A stretch of 64,000 bases of DNA from Perkinsus olseni (lineage: Eukaryota > Perkinsozoa > Perkinsida > Perkinsidae). Position 1 is the first letter of the stretch. Every line of letters begins with the position of its first letter. Made by a program: the position numbers and the translations under genes. Positions 31,024-41,849 of the stretch are shown piece after piece. Under the pieces are notes generated by a model. That model had not been told where the DNA came from and did not search any database. It saw only the letters and a list, made by a program, of their open reading frames with translations. The stretch covers positions 1-64,000 of the forward strand of contig JABANP010000270.1 in assembly GCA_013115135.1 (NCBI GenBank). The letters run 5' to 3'.

Positions 31024-31320
31024 TCATCTGGTCTCGATGAGACTGGCCTCATCGAGACTCATCATCGCATCACGCTGACCGATAGAGCCAGTAGGGTCAA
31101 CAGGAGGAGCTTCACCATACAACTTCTCATAGGCCTCACGATATAAAGCAGACTCAGTTTCACTATAAACATTGATACCCTGCTCACTCCCCATGAGAAG
31201 CGCATAGACATCTTCACGACGCAGAGGCACAGACAGCCCTCTTAGATAACATAAACCCTCCCATTTATCACGCTTTAACTGACCCAGAAGCGGAGGCGTC
31301 CAACAAGGAGCTGCTACCAA
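31024..31320 (-). CDS. Putative Gag N-terminal leader, ends in UGA in frame with the polyprotein
   Basis: The open frame reads LKRDKWEGLCYLRGLSVPLR, then REAYEKLYGEAPPVDPTG and ASLIETR before UGA. It is in the same phase as the 2677-codon frame, which resumes VSSPPDELFPSVSND. The first ATG is at 31194 (MGSEQGINVY). UGA lies inside a 7+1+7 palindrome at 31015-31029. Either the stop is read through, or this copy has acquired it, or initiation is downstream. No independent function is claimed. Confidence 0.5.
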   Translation of the reverse strand: MVAAPCWTPPLLGQLKRDKWEGLCYLRGLSVPLRREDVYALLMGSEQGINVYSETESALYREAYEKLYGEAPPVDPTGSIGQRDAMMSLDEASLIETR

Positions 31321-31321
31321 T
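31307..31321 (-). promoter_or_regulatory. Candidate primer binding site
   Basis: Minus-strand TTGGTAGCAGCTCC directly follows the 5' LTR end CCCAACA. TGG at the expected start fits pairing with a tRNA 3' CCA; the tRNA is not identified. Confidence 0.45.
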
Positions 31322-31744
31322 TGTTGGGAGCCGGAAGCACGCACCGAGTTATTGTTGACAGTTCGAGTCCCATCTGCGGGTGACCCAGAGTTACGCCCAT
31401 TATCTGTAACCATACTAGTCAACACAATATCCAGACCTTATACCAATAACCAATGATCCTTATCAATAACCGAGTGAGATACACAGTGTAAACCCAATCG
31501 TATCCGCAGAACAAATAGATACCTCAGAGGAGTACACAGATAACAACCCAGATATAACTTCTACTTAATACTCAGTCTTATACAGACTCACACAGCGTCT
31601 AGCTACGCGGCTAACACATATAGAGACAGAAAGGATACTCAGAGACAATCACACAGAGCAATATCAACACAGATCAGTACTCAGGAGCGCCACAGAATGA
31701 CGCGCACGCCAGTTAATTGTCAAAGTGCGCAGAGTGTCCCAACA
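31322..31744 (-). repeat. 5' LTR
   Basis: 423 bp, TG..CA ends inside an 8-bp inverted terminus TGTTGGGA/TCCCAACA. It is followed on the plus strand by AAGT, the target duplication shared with 18873-18876. Confidence 0.93.
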
Positions 31745-32255
31745 AAGTTCCCGAGCTCGGAGAAAATAAGATCTCACTTGGAAAATTCAAAGTTGCACGT
31801 TTCGTGGATACGCGCAGCACAGCTTTCAAGATGCGCTATGAGATGCGCCTTGAAGATGCGACAGTCATCTTGATCTTCAAGATGCGTTAAATGAGATTGT
31901 TACTGAACGGCAGACTGTGAGTATATTTGATTAGTTTTGCTACTGTAGTGTGATATGTGTGGTATGGACATTCGGAAGGGGTGTAGTGTTCACTCGGAAA
32001 GGCTGGGGCTCGGAATCAGTACCCGTTTCTTGTCGGAAAATTTGTCCTCGGAAACTGATCCCGTGAGCCCCACTCGAATAGACCTCGGATTTCCGGCTCG
32101 TAAGAGCGCAACTCGGATTCGGAAAAGTTCCGCCGAGCGCTCGGGCCGAGCACTCAACTCGCGAATTCACTTGAATGCATCATTCTATCCCGAGTTCGGA
32201 AGGGATGCCCTTCCGACTACTCACACTCGGTAAAAGGGGCAATTGAATAGGCCCC
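31745..32255. mobile_element. Right part of an older MITE-like repeat
   Basis: Non-coding, with many CTCGGA words and an 8+3+8 palindrome at about 32200-32218. Ends in the inverted copy of GGGGCCTATTCAA. Around 31810-31890 AAGATGCG recurs several times in both orientations. Confidence 0.4.
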
Positions 32256-32335
32256 TGGTCTCAGGCTTCGACCGAATTCTCCTGCGTCTTCCTCCATCCT
32301 CCCGGTCTTTCCCAGCTGCTGCCATAAGGGTACTT

Positions 32336-32452
32336 CCAATTCTGTACGACCCCAATACTGTACGACAGGCTGATCTCGCTCGCCCTAAATTCGCCCCCCA
32401 ATACTGTACGACGGATTGAGATATTCAGACGCCCTCGCCAATACTGTACGAC
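32336..32452 (-). repeat. Left terminal inverted repeat, four 15-bp motifs
   Basis: CCAATTCTGTACGAC at 32336 and CCAATACTGTACGAC at 32352, 32398 and 32438. Between the second and third lies CTCGCTCGCCCTAAATTCG, the inverse of the satellite's AATTTAGGGCGAGCG. Confidence 0.9.
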
Positions 32453-32465
32453 TGAACGATTCAAA

Positions 32466-35400
32466 CTCTTCTTACGTGAAGTTCCCTCTAAGAATCAGAT
32501 ATTTACACTTTTCTGTCCCACCACACAATGACAACGCATGATATTCCTGCGAAAGGACTCCTCTGAGGAGTTCAGAGCTCACTTATCCGATAAGTCTTAT
32601 CGCGATCGATGGAAAGGGCACGGTCCGTGCCGCATGGAGATCCCCGACGGGGATTCCCCGTCTTCCGGAGCGCAAGTTGCGGTCATGGCCCAGGAGAGCA
32701 GCTCAGCTGGCCTCGCAGTGGTAGTGAGGGTGGCGGGGCGTATGTGATGGGCCATCACTGATGGCTTTTCCCTTAAGCATAATACAGGCCTTCGTTGTTC
32801 AGTTGACGCTTCGTTTGTCTGAGCCACCCTCTTACTTGGATTTCCTGCGGACCACTGCTTCCTGTCACAGCGTGATTTCCATTGAGTCAGATGGATGACA
32901 ATCAAGACGCCGCACACGAAGAATGACAGCAACACTCTGCATGCTGGGGAGGACTGGCGAACGAAGGAGCGGGGGACGGCTGAGGACTTGCTCCTTATCC
33001 AGAACTGAGAGGGGTGATAGCGTGTGCAGTGCACTGGGTATTATGAACGTGTGCATTGAAAGCTCTGATTGATGATCAATCATTGATCACGGCTCCGAGA
33101 ATTTCGCGCTCTCATGCCCTGGTGACTTCGCTGCGCTTTTCTACATGATGGCCTGCCATACTCTGGGTCCTCTCACTTGAGGGGCGAATGACGGGTGTCT
33201 CTTGTCTCAGAGTTAGTCCAAGTCCGAGTTCCTCGGCATCTACAGCTAGCTCGACTACCGGCTCTGATATCAATGCTGGTGGTAGTGGTCGCGGCGTAGG
33301 CGACTACCGCCCTGTGTAGACGGGCCACACCGCGAGGAGACCGACTCTCGCCAGCAAGGCAGTCCAGTGGACGGGAGAACAGCAGCCGCAGTCGTGGACG
33401 GAGATGGCGGTCGCGGCAGGCGTCATGTAGCGCGGGGAAGTTTAGAGGGACTTCATCGACTAAGTCGATAGGACGTGATGATGAAAGTCGATTCGACTTT
33501 CATCATCACGTCCTCATCGTTCGTTCCGCTCTCGTGCTTGCATTTCTTCGTGACGTCACTGCCGTCACTAGGATACGTTAGAGTCTAACGGTTAGACTAT
33601 CACTGACTGACTAAAAAGTTCTACTTAAATGATCATTGAGCATCGCTCAAAGGTTCACAGTATCCAACTTGACTAGAACTAGTAGTTACTGTAACTGGAG
33701 CGCGCGACAGGGAACAACCCTCGAGAACAAATTTGTGAATGCAGGAGATTGAGTAAACACTTGGAATTCTATGATCGTTACTACTTTTCAGTCGGTCAGT
33801 AAGTACTTTCATACATAAAGGGGCGCGCGCCTATACGCGCGAATAAGGGGAAATTTGTGACATTGACATTAACAACCTGTTATTAACAGCCTTCCGATCG
33901 CGCCTACATATACCACCACGATCCTCCTTCTTTAAAGAAGGAAGATCGTTAGACTAACTGTTGAATTAACCAACTTCAACCATTCAGAGGTTTCCTTCAA
34001 CTCTGCCTCTATCCACTCTGCGGCAGAGTGACGGTAGAGTGACGTGCAGCTTCTGACACCTTTCAATCAAAATTCTCCCATCAGATGGGGCCCATCTAGA
34101 TTCGCAGAATCAGCTTCATTATTCTCCCATCTCAGCACGTGATAAACCAATGTATTACAACACTTCTGTAATCTCTCCGTAGCATTCTTAGCACTTAACC
34201 ACGACACAAAATTATAGAGCGAGACACTCAGTGCACAACTCTTAGATACTCTTCTCTCCGTAGGAGAGTGCTACAAGTATATGAGACCTCCAATCCTTTT
34301 TCAAATCATTGAAGACACTCGTCGCTCGCCCTATCGTCTTACCGTCGGTAAGACGGAATCGTAAGACGGTAAGTTACCGACTTCTCTAGTAGCCTTCATC
34401 TTTGAAGTAAGTGCGCAGTGTATCAAGACATACGGTAGGCTAACCTCTCTATAAACCGGATAGATACTCTCTCGATCGTCGAGACTCGTTCTTCTTTTCA
34501 TCTATCTCCCCTCGATACATTTCAACCTTTCTGCTCTTCCTCGGTGCCCTCTTCGAAAGAGGCTCTTGCGCTCAATAATCATCTCACTATGACGATTTAT
34601 CCCCTCGCTTGTATCCACAAGGCTTTCTCAGAATGGAAATCACCCCAGCAAATTCCGCAAGTCCATCGGATAGAGCCATCCATCTATCGCTCAGCGATAA
34701 TCGCTGGAACTCATCTATCAAAACCTGATCGCAGCATCCTCAATTTATCACCATATTCATCCAAAATCAGAGTGATTGAACGGGCACATGGAAATTTCCG
34801 GGCACGGAAATTTTCCGAAAAATTTCCATCTGTTTTTTGGGGTCGAAAAATAGTGGAAAAATGCTCTTTTTAGGTATATTTCGGTTATATTGGCGAACTG
34901 GACGGATTTCGGCTTCTACCAACGTTAAGTGATTCGGTTCGTTCACGATTAAGAAAGATCAATTCAATATTCGACTGTTCGAAGAACCGGGAGAGTCGGT
35001 TTGCAACGCGAACCATGGTTGCGCTGTTGCAACTCCTTGCCAAAACTTGAAAACTTGCAATGCTTTCATTGCTAGTAGCACGCATGAACATATGAAGAAT
35101 AGTAGGAAGAAGACTCATCGTTAGCTCAATATGATTCAGAGATTTTTGAAACTCTTACTGTGAGGATCTACTGGGTCTTACGACTATGTACGATGGCTTG
35201 CGTCTATAAGGGTCACATCAAACACTCATTGCTCAACAGCGCGGCGAGTCATGTGCGCGCCCGCATAATCGATTGCTCTTCTGCGCAATGCGCAACATTG
35301 CCCGTCTATTCACAGCTTTGTTTTCATGGCTCCCCTAGACGCTAGAAGCTACTTCCGCAGAGTGCAGGTACCCAGCGATGACCCTGCGACGTGACTTCAT

Positions 35401-35976
35401 GTCGCCCCAGATGGTACGGGTTGAATCAGCCTGGCCGATGAGGAAAGAGCACTCGCCCGAACGGGCGAGCGAATTTTGTTAGTTGGAGTATTTTTCGGGA
35501 AAATTCCCAAGTATTTTTCGGTAATTTTCCATTTCGGGAATTTAGTCAAATGCCCGGGCATATCGAACACTCTGTCCAAAATACATCCAGCCCTGTTAAC
35601 TAGACTTTCCTCCTTTATTCCGTTCTGGACGATGACCTTATACGCGAAAGCCTGCACCGCTGCGACAGCCTTTTTTGTATTCACCTCCAATCCAGCATAA
35701 TAACTGTAGCTTGTAACTCATACGCTGAGCTTCACTTTGCCTTCCAGTTCTTCATCGCTTCGCTAATTTTTTGGGTTTATCAATGTATTGGAGAACGGGA
35801 GCGTTTGTCGATCGCGATAACGATTCACTGAGCGGATTAGCTGGAGTGCTACAGTGGATGGTGGATTGTGTTGTGCAGATCTGTAATTGCGCGGAGTCCG
35901 CCCGGGGGATCAGCTTGCTTCGTTCGAATCTAATTGACTCGATTTAGTTATATTTTCCCACCTCTGCGTCACAAAT
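32466..35976. other. Non-coding, palindrome-rich 5' half of the Ulp1 element
   Basis: No protein gene seen over 3.5 kb. Exact triplets at 32582-32601, 32641-32660, 32745-32764, 33068-33087, 33577-33596 and 34686-34705; one-mismatch triplets at 32618-32637 and 33870-33889. Also a 10+1+10 palindrome at 34335-34355 (CGTCTTACCG-T-mirror) and CCTTCTTT/AAAGAAGG near 33926. 34780-34900 and 35480-35540 are runs of GGAAATTTTCC-like text. Confidence 0.6.
33471..33513. repeat. Perfect 21+1+21 palindrome
   Basis: Begins GGACGTGATGATGAAAG, single central T at 33492, then the exact reverse complement. Preceded by ATCGAC-TAA-GTCGAT. Could form a cruciform or an RNA hairpin. Confidence 0.92.
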
Positions 35977-37390
35977 ATGAATACCACCCCGCCTCCTCAT
36001 GCCTCTGGGACACCTCAGCTGCATGAAGATGCGGACCAGCCTGGCATGGTGGCCCCCGTGTCTACTGCTGACGAAACCGCGAGCCCGCGGCTGGAAATAG
36101 TTCGTGGAGAGCGTCAGGGGACAACTCTTTACGCTTTTGAAGGGTACCTCTACCATCGAAATGCTGCGGGGAATAGCGATCGCGCACCTGCTCGAGAAAG
36201 GGGCTCCCTCGTGAGGCTCGGTACCTCGAGAATGACGCGATATTGCGCAGGGTTTGCCGCTTCAAGGTAGATTCAGAAAGCCTTGGGAGCTGGTTCGATA
36301 AAGTGAGGGCGTCCATCAGGAGGATAGTTAAAGATATGCCTCGCGAAGTCGACGAGTCGGAGTCTCTCGAGTTTCCTACGATTGAACCTGCCGCTGACGC
36401 GAAGCGCAAGGCTGACTTCGAGACCGACGGCGGGGGAGTGAACCAGCGGAAGCGCGTTGCAGCTGTAACTTCCTGCGACGCGGGTGATTCTCCGCCGGAT
36501 TCGGAGCCATCGAACGACGACGCCGGAATTCTCGTAGCGCCTGACGTATATACCTTGGACGATGGTTTGCTACACATGTTCAATGAGGCGGCATCTGCTT
36601 TTGCGGGGAGCCCTCCAGCTGAAGCTTCTCTCGTGGAGGCTCCTACAATGCCAAATCAAACTAAGACAGGATCTCAGGATATCACAGCGGAAGCAGCTTC
36701 GCAGAAGTCAGGGTCAGATGGAACTGGGCATAAGAGCGACAAAGGACGCAATTTGTTCCCTACGTGGCGTGTTCTCCCAGGGAGGGAGTGGGTACTACTT
36801 TGCTGTTGACGACTGAGGATCGAGATAATCTACTTGGTGAGGGCTCGAGCATTTCCGACCAGGTGATAGAGGCTTGGATGACTCGTATTGAACGCAAGTT
36901 CAAACGAAAGGTCAATCAAGCTCAGGCAGTGTGGCTATCGCCTGTCGGGTTTTCACCTGTGCCTGACAACGATCTGGTTGTGTTGCAGCCCATATCTGAT
37001 GGTGGTTGTCACTTTACCTGCACTGCGAGGATTAATGGTGACATATTTTATTTCGATAGTTCATACGGGGAGCAGAGCAGGATATCAGATTACATGAAAA
37101 AAAGGCTGAGGGAGCTCTACGGAACCGGTGCAAAGGTGATTTGCCCCTCCGTTCAACAGCAAACCGTCGGCAGTAATCTTTGTGGGGCGTTCGTGCTGGC
37201 ACGCCTGACGGCCTATGCTGCGTCGCCTCATCAACAACCAGATAAGTTCCTATTTCGGGAATCTGAGATGAGGCAGCACATCTTCGACTGCTTGGAAGAT
37301 GAAAGTAGGCGATCTCTCGTCTTCCCGAGACTGCGTGGCAAAATTCCGACTGATGTTCTCTTGTCGAAGCGATTTTCTTGTACATTGTAA
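35977..37390 (+). CDS. FLYWCH-like / Ulp1-like cysteine protease, frames broken or spliced
   Basis: Three successive frames: from ATG 35977 to about 36200, about 36177 to 36800, and about 36780 to 37390. The first has EIVRGERQGTTLYAFEGYLY, resembling the front of a FLYWCH finger; the second continues RRVCRFKVD and then a low-complexity linker with basic patches (NQRKRVAA). The third is Ulp1/C48-like: histidine in GGCHFTCTAR, aspartate in YFDSSYG, glutamine in VQQQTVGS and cysteine in NLCGAFVLAR, in the right order. Such proteases remove SUMO-like tags; in transposons the role is unclear. Frame joins need an intron or frameshift near 36200 and 36780; I could not fix exact splice sites. It lies between the element's inverted ends. 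Confidence 0.68.
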
Positions 37391-37728
37391 TTCTTTGTGT
37401 GCGCAACTTCGGCTTACGCATGAGAGCGCGTATAGCCTCTGTCATGTCTTTCGTAGGAACTGCAATAGAGGCAGTATACGTCTCTTGCAGCGCCAATGAT
37501 CTCACGCTACGTAAACTTCCAAGTTTCAGTCTGGTTTTGAGTTTCGCTATTGCGTTGTGTTGGTCAATGCATTCAGTGGCAGGCAGCGGTTACGCGAATC
37601 CTTCATTCGTCTAACATGCATTACTTCAGGAAGTGTACGGCGCTTAATATTGCTATTGTTACTCTTGTTACTGCGTTAATAGAGCGAACGAAAGCGTTGT
37701 GTTTAGCGACTGGGCTTCCACCCCGAAA

Positions 37729-37747
37729 GCCCTGGAAGTTCCAGGGC
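37729..37747. repeat. 9+1+9 palindrome beside the right terminus
   Basis: GCCCTGGAA-G-TTCCAGGGC, 17 bp inside the first 15-bp terminal motif. It has no counterpart at the left end. Confidence 0.85.
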
Positions 37748-37763
37748 TTGCGCGCCATTTCTC

Positions 37764-37880
37764 GTCGTACAGTATTGGAGCAGGCCACAAGTCTGCTTTT
37801 CACGTCGTACAGTATTGGGGGGCGAATTTAGGGCGAGCGAGATCAGCCTGTCGTACAGTATTGGGGTCGTACAAAATTGG
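37764..37880 (+). repeat. Right terminal inverted repeat, four 15-bp motifs
   Basis: GTCGTACAGTATTGG at 37764, 37804 and 37850, and GTCGTACAAAATTGG at 37866. Spacing mirrors the left terminus exactly, and the segment between the second and third motifs is also conserved. Confidence 0.9.
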
Positions 37881-37887
37881 GGGATTC

Positions 37888-39073
37888 GCCATAAGAGCGT
37901 CCGGCCTCGGTCCGAGCTGCAGGTTTTTTTTATTTTTTCCGAAGTATCCAATAGTGAGCCTCGAACGGAGGAAAATACACAAATGTTATGCCTATCCGGC
38001 ACTACAATAGACCCCTGCGGTTACCGTGACACGGTATAAAATGAGCAGACCAAGAAATTTCGAGGCCGCGCAAAGTGATCAACTCTAAATTTTCGAGATC
38101 GATATTGAGTGGCGAAGTCCGGTTCGGTCAATTAGACCTCAAGAACGCGCATGATTTCCTACCCCAACCGTGCGTAGTGTAAAGTGGCAAGATCACTGGA
38201 TCGTGAGTCACGATTCGTGACGCGCTGGTCCGTTGTGCTAGTTCTTCCTAGCTATACTTGAGATTTAGTTTTATAATTGGATTCGTAGTATCCTGGTTTC
38301 GTCGTGCCTATCAGTCATGGTAATGAGTAATTATGTTGGCGAGCGTGCTGACTCGGTTCTCCACCCGATCGTTCATCCGGTCGTTCTTAATAGAAACTTT
38401 TTATTGGCCGCATATCACACCGTCCAATTTGGGCGTGCCATCCTCAACTGTCTCCGAAGGGGAGTCCGACGGCCACGGATTAGATTGGCAGGCGAGTCTA
38501 GTTGACAAGTTCCGGGCGGGAAGCTGCGATCGAGCCGCTTTTTGCAGTGACTGTTAGCCTGAACGGCGTTGTGAAGTGGGCATAGCAAGGGCGTTGAGCA
38601 ACGGGGACGCTATAGCGCGCCGATGGCCGTAAAGCTATGTCGCAACGCGATAGCGTCAGGGCCCTGCGTACGGACGTACCCTGCATCACCGGGTGGGCAC
38701 GATACCCTCGATTTCTCTCAGCGGATGCTATCCCACATCAGTCCAGGTGTTCCAGGCTGCCGGCTGGAACTTCCAGCTGCCGCTACTCACAGCCGGTACT
38801 TCCGATTATACGAAAGTTCCGGTCATGGTCCGAAACAACGGCGGTTGACGCGCACGGTGACCCGGCTAGCTTGAGAAAAGTCGCACGGCTCTGAGCTATT
38901 ATTTCGATCGATTGTACGCATCACGGCTATTTGTTGCACGTTGCCGTCACCCCCCTTCGTCCTCAGTGTCCTCTCCGTTAGATGGATGAGATGATGCTTC
39001 ATTCGAAGATTGAGGCCTCGCAGTAGTTGGTCCACCCGTCACTCAATCAGCTCCTTAGAAACTCTTTTTCTCG
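37888..39073. other. Intergenic, no gene seen
   Basis: Short frames only. A 7+1+7 palindrome GCTGGAA-C-TTCCAGC is at 38763-38777. Pyrimidine-rich text precedes the ATG at 39074. Confidence 0.5.
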
Positions 39074-39931
39074 ATGACCAACTTCATTCCGATTCGCCTA
39101 TTGACCGCCCTACCCATGGTTGTCAACGCCACTCTAAACGTCGGCTGGTTTTTTTACAAGGGGAAGGATTACGATGCGTTCTTCGTCGTGAATGAGAATC
39201 AGACCGCCGAGAACTTTGCCTTCAACGCTCACACTAGGCGAGGCCCGGGTATTATCCAAAGAACCTCCTCCTCGCATAATCTCGCTTTTCCTGACCTTGA
39301 AGGAGCTCTTCCTGTGACTAAGGTCAAGGGCACTGTCTACTCGATCGGTTTTCCCCTAGATGTTCTTCACAACTGGTACACCAGAATCGCAGAGAGTTTG
39401 TATACTGCTGGTCACGTCGACTCCATAAATGGGTTCCCGCCTGCCGGCATTCAGCCTGGCGACTTGGTCACTATCACTCAAACATCGGGTGACACTTATA
39501 CCACCAACTTCCGAGACGAGACCATCGAGTTTCGGAGGAGGTCAATGGACCTGCAATACCTGAAGCCAGGTTTATTCGAGTACGACGAGCCGGTGGCCCC
39601 CCACCTCAAGCTGTCTGTCTATGTACGTTATGATGAAACCCGTCGCGATGTAGCTCGAGGGTCTGTGGGTGTACTGGTTGCTTGTGATGGGAGGCCTACT
39701 AGCCGCTTCCACTTCAGGCTAGTGCAAGACGACAACGACAAGCCATATCAGCGCTACAATGTCGAGTCGGCTGGTAGAGGTACCTTCGATCAGTTCAGAC
39801 AAATGGTGAAGTACGTCTGCCCAACCAAACACTTGAAGCCCGTCGACTTCACGAACGTCGTCATTGCCTCCGGCCGTACGATCTACGTGCCATTCGAAGG
39901 AGGCCGTATGGCTCTAACCAGAGTCAAGTAG
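39074..39931 (+). CDS. Predicted secreted protein, unknown family
   Basis: 285 residues from an ATG in good context, single exon. The start MTNFIPIRLLTALPMVVNATLNVG is a plausible signal peptide. The body is soluble with beta-rich text (VKGTVYSIGFPLDVLHNWY, GDLVTITQTSGDTYTTNF, LKLSVYVRYDETRRDV, RFHFRLVQDDND). Cysteines are few (VACDGR, KYVCPTKH). It ends RTIYVPFEGGRMALTRVK. No known domain recognised. The uninterrupted frame, codon use and signal peptide argue for a real gene; a secreted lineage-specific protein is the only role I can infer. Neighbours are a transposon and non-coding DNA, so context does not help. Confidence 0.75.
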   Translation: MTNFIPIRLLTALPMVVNATLNVGWFFYKGKDYDAFFVVNENQTAENFAFNAHTRRGPGIIQRTSSSHNLAFPDLEGALPVTKVKGTVYSIGFPLDVLHNWYTRIAESLYTAGHVDSINGFPPAGIQPGDLVTITQTSGDTYTTNFRDETIEFRRRSMDLQYLKPGLFEYDEPVAPHLKLSVYVRYDETRRDVARGSVGVLVACDGRPTSRFHFRLVQDDNDKPYQRYNVESAGRGTFDQFRQMVKYVCPTKHLKPVDFTNVVIASGRTIYVPFEGGRMALTRVK

Positions 39932-41554
39932 TTCGCATCGACCCGACGGCCCCGCAGTCAGCATTGCAGAATATCCGATCTTATGGATCTTTCTTATCAC
40001 TCCTTTTCTTCTTTGAAGCACCTCACTCGCACGAAGTCCTGTGTGAGATTTTTCCGTTGGAGAGAAGCTACTGCTCGCTTTTGTGCGTCCGTGAGAATCT
40101 TCATGTACTCTTCTTAGATAGTCTTATTGTGATACGATGCTCATGATCATCACGAGGCTTCATGTCCAGCTGATCTCTGAGAGGTTTCACCTATTTCCAG
40201 ATTGTTTTCATGCCGAGGGCCTTCACTGATTCTTCCTTCTCACTGTCACGTATTGCTAGTTGACGGGTAACTTGTGATACTTCACAGAGGTGGTCAGTTT
40301 TCGGTGGTGTTTTGTCGCTACGGCTGCCAAGCTTCTTGGAAATCCGTGATGATAAATACTTCTCGAGGAGGCGAACGTAGTGTCGGGTTATCAAGGCTGT
40401 GGCTGTAAATTACAGCGACTACAGTAAACTACAGTTACAGCCTGTAATGATGGCGTATTCGAGATCGGGTTAGCCCTCCGCTCCCTGGATGTGGATGTAG
40501 GATACTAGAGACCGCTGACTCAACCAAGAGTGGGTTTGGAGTCAGGCAGCTCCTATTGAAGAGTGGCGGGCGCTAACTTCTTGTTAACAGCAAACACTGG
40601 AAACTACCCAGTTGACACTGATGAATAGCAAACAGGTCAGAGCGGAGCCACACAGTGTTCACACTTCCAACCCCTGCATCACGGGAATTTTGGCGACTGT
40701 GCGTCTCATTCCTTCCAGCCCACCCTCCCACGCCGGGGTGGAGGTGATGCGCGAGTCAGCGTTTAGCTGCGCGACTCGCCATCATCTCGCAGTACTGGCT
40801 TATAGACCTCTCAACAGCTCGCGGCCCCATCGCGGAAGCGGAGGTCGGTCTGTGGCTTTCGTCTGATGACATTTGATGCGATTATCTGCTGTTGTGACTA
40901 TGTGCGCCTGTAAGTGAGTAGCCATTTGTCTTTGCAGTAATTCTCCAATACTTTCCGATCTGTTCTGCTCCTCGCTCCTTCTGCGAGTGATCATCTCCTC
41001 CGTAGTATCAACTACTACTATCATCAGAGTATAGCTTTGGTTATTCTATCGCTTGTCCAGTTGCTCATCCCCAACTCAACTATAATATCAGTAGAAGGTC
41101 TGCATCAGATGATCTAATCCAGATCCGGGAGTGTGACGTTACTGGGTCATCATGGCTGCCAAGTTGGCAGTGCCAACAACAGTACAGACTCCTGTGATGT
41201 GCCAGCGCAATGAGTGTATTCACTTCCTCTCTCTCTAGCTCACAAAATTGTCTTTTCTCTTCACTTTTCTCTCACCCTAGTGACTAGGGCCTAGTCTATC
41301 CCTCATTGGTTATTGAGGGGTTTGGAATACCGCCGCGCCGCGGCGGCCGCGGTATCACCGCGTCGGGCTGAGTCCAACTAAACCGGCGATCGACTGCGTT
41401 TGGCTGACAGTGTCAGCCTGACACGATGCGTCTCGCAGACGCATGAGCGCTGTCAAGACCATGCATGCTAGGAACGCCAATAAGATCACGCCTTTCCTGA
41501 TAAACAAGCCGCCGAGGATGATGGTCGGAATGAGCTCATCTACGCGTGGTATGT
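39932..41554. other. Intergenic with repeat and triplet cluster
   Basis: No gene supported. 40437-40700 is a diverged copy of 14036-14300. Exact triplets at 41157-41176, 41276-41295, 41332-41351 and 41404-41423; 7+1+7 GCTGTAA-A-TTACAGC at 40402-40416. A short AG-rich stretch near 40980. Confidence 0.55.
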
Positions 41555-41849
41555 CCTACCACCTCGCAAAAACTAACAACACTGGAGTACCACACCTTTC
41601 AGAATAAACCACGATCTTGCGCACACGGCAAGGAATCAACGATCAACTACAAGCCTCTGCACGAGACGATGATATATGATCGACTAACTGATGAGTATCT
41701 CAAGGGATCTACGGATTGCTGAAATGATGTCGCTCTGAGCCTTTTTTACAGAAGCATAGAACCGTCACGCGCCCAAAAATTGCAGTTACTGCAATCTTCG
41801 ACTAAAGCGAAGTGCTCACCATCTCGACAAATGCTCTCGCCATATACGA
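41555..41849. repeat. Direct repeat, left copy (bracket of duplicated block)
   Basis: 295 bp related to 46035-46326, same orientation, starting CCTACCACCTCGCAAAAAC and ending CATATACGA. They lie 4.5 kb apart and enclose copy B of the two-gene block. The left copy alone contains the palindrome TTGCAGT-T-ACTGCAA at 41780-41794. Confidence 0.85.

Larger units (their letters stand above)
18877..31744 (-). mobile_element. BEL/Pao LTR retrotransposon, with nested hAT
   Basis: On the minus strand the 5' LTR is 31322-31744 and the 3' LTR is 18877-18967 plus 22445-22778. LTRs start TGTTGGGA and end TCCCAACA. A 4-bp target duplication AAGT is present at 18873-18876 and 31745-31748. The two LTRs differ at only about one base that I could see, so the insertion is young. 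The internal region encodes Gag, protease, reverse transcriptase, RNase H and integrase in one frame. The element sits within an older MITE-like repeat. Confidence 0.93.
32329..37887 (+). mobile_element. Candidate DNA transposon carrying a Ulp1-like gene
   Basis: Inverted termini at 32336-32452 and 37764-37880 carry four copies each of a 15-bp motif with identical spacing (16, 46, 40 bp from the outside in). GCCATAAG lies directly outside both ends (32321-32328 and 37888-37895), an 8-bp candidate target duplication. The interior has a FLYWCH-like and Ulp1-like gene but no transposase frame I can recognise, so it would be non-autonomous. FLYWCH plus Ulp1 proteins are known from Mutator-like elements (the KAKI type in plants); that class is a guess here. 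Confidence 0.65.

Noticed and set aside
23847..31052. Additional frames overlapping the retroelement ORF on both strands
   Set aside because: All are shadows of the 2677-codon frame; several are strings of Leu/Ile/Val typical of reading a coding strand out of frame.
33921..33945. CCTTCTTT/AAAGAAGG as another triplet
   Set aside because: It is an even-centred palindrome without a third copy, so it does not fit the 6-1-6-1-6 rule.
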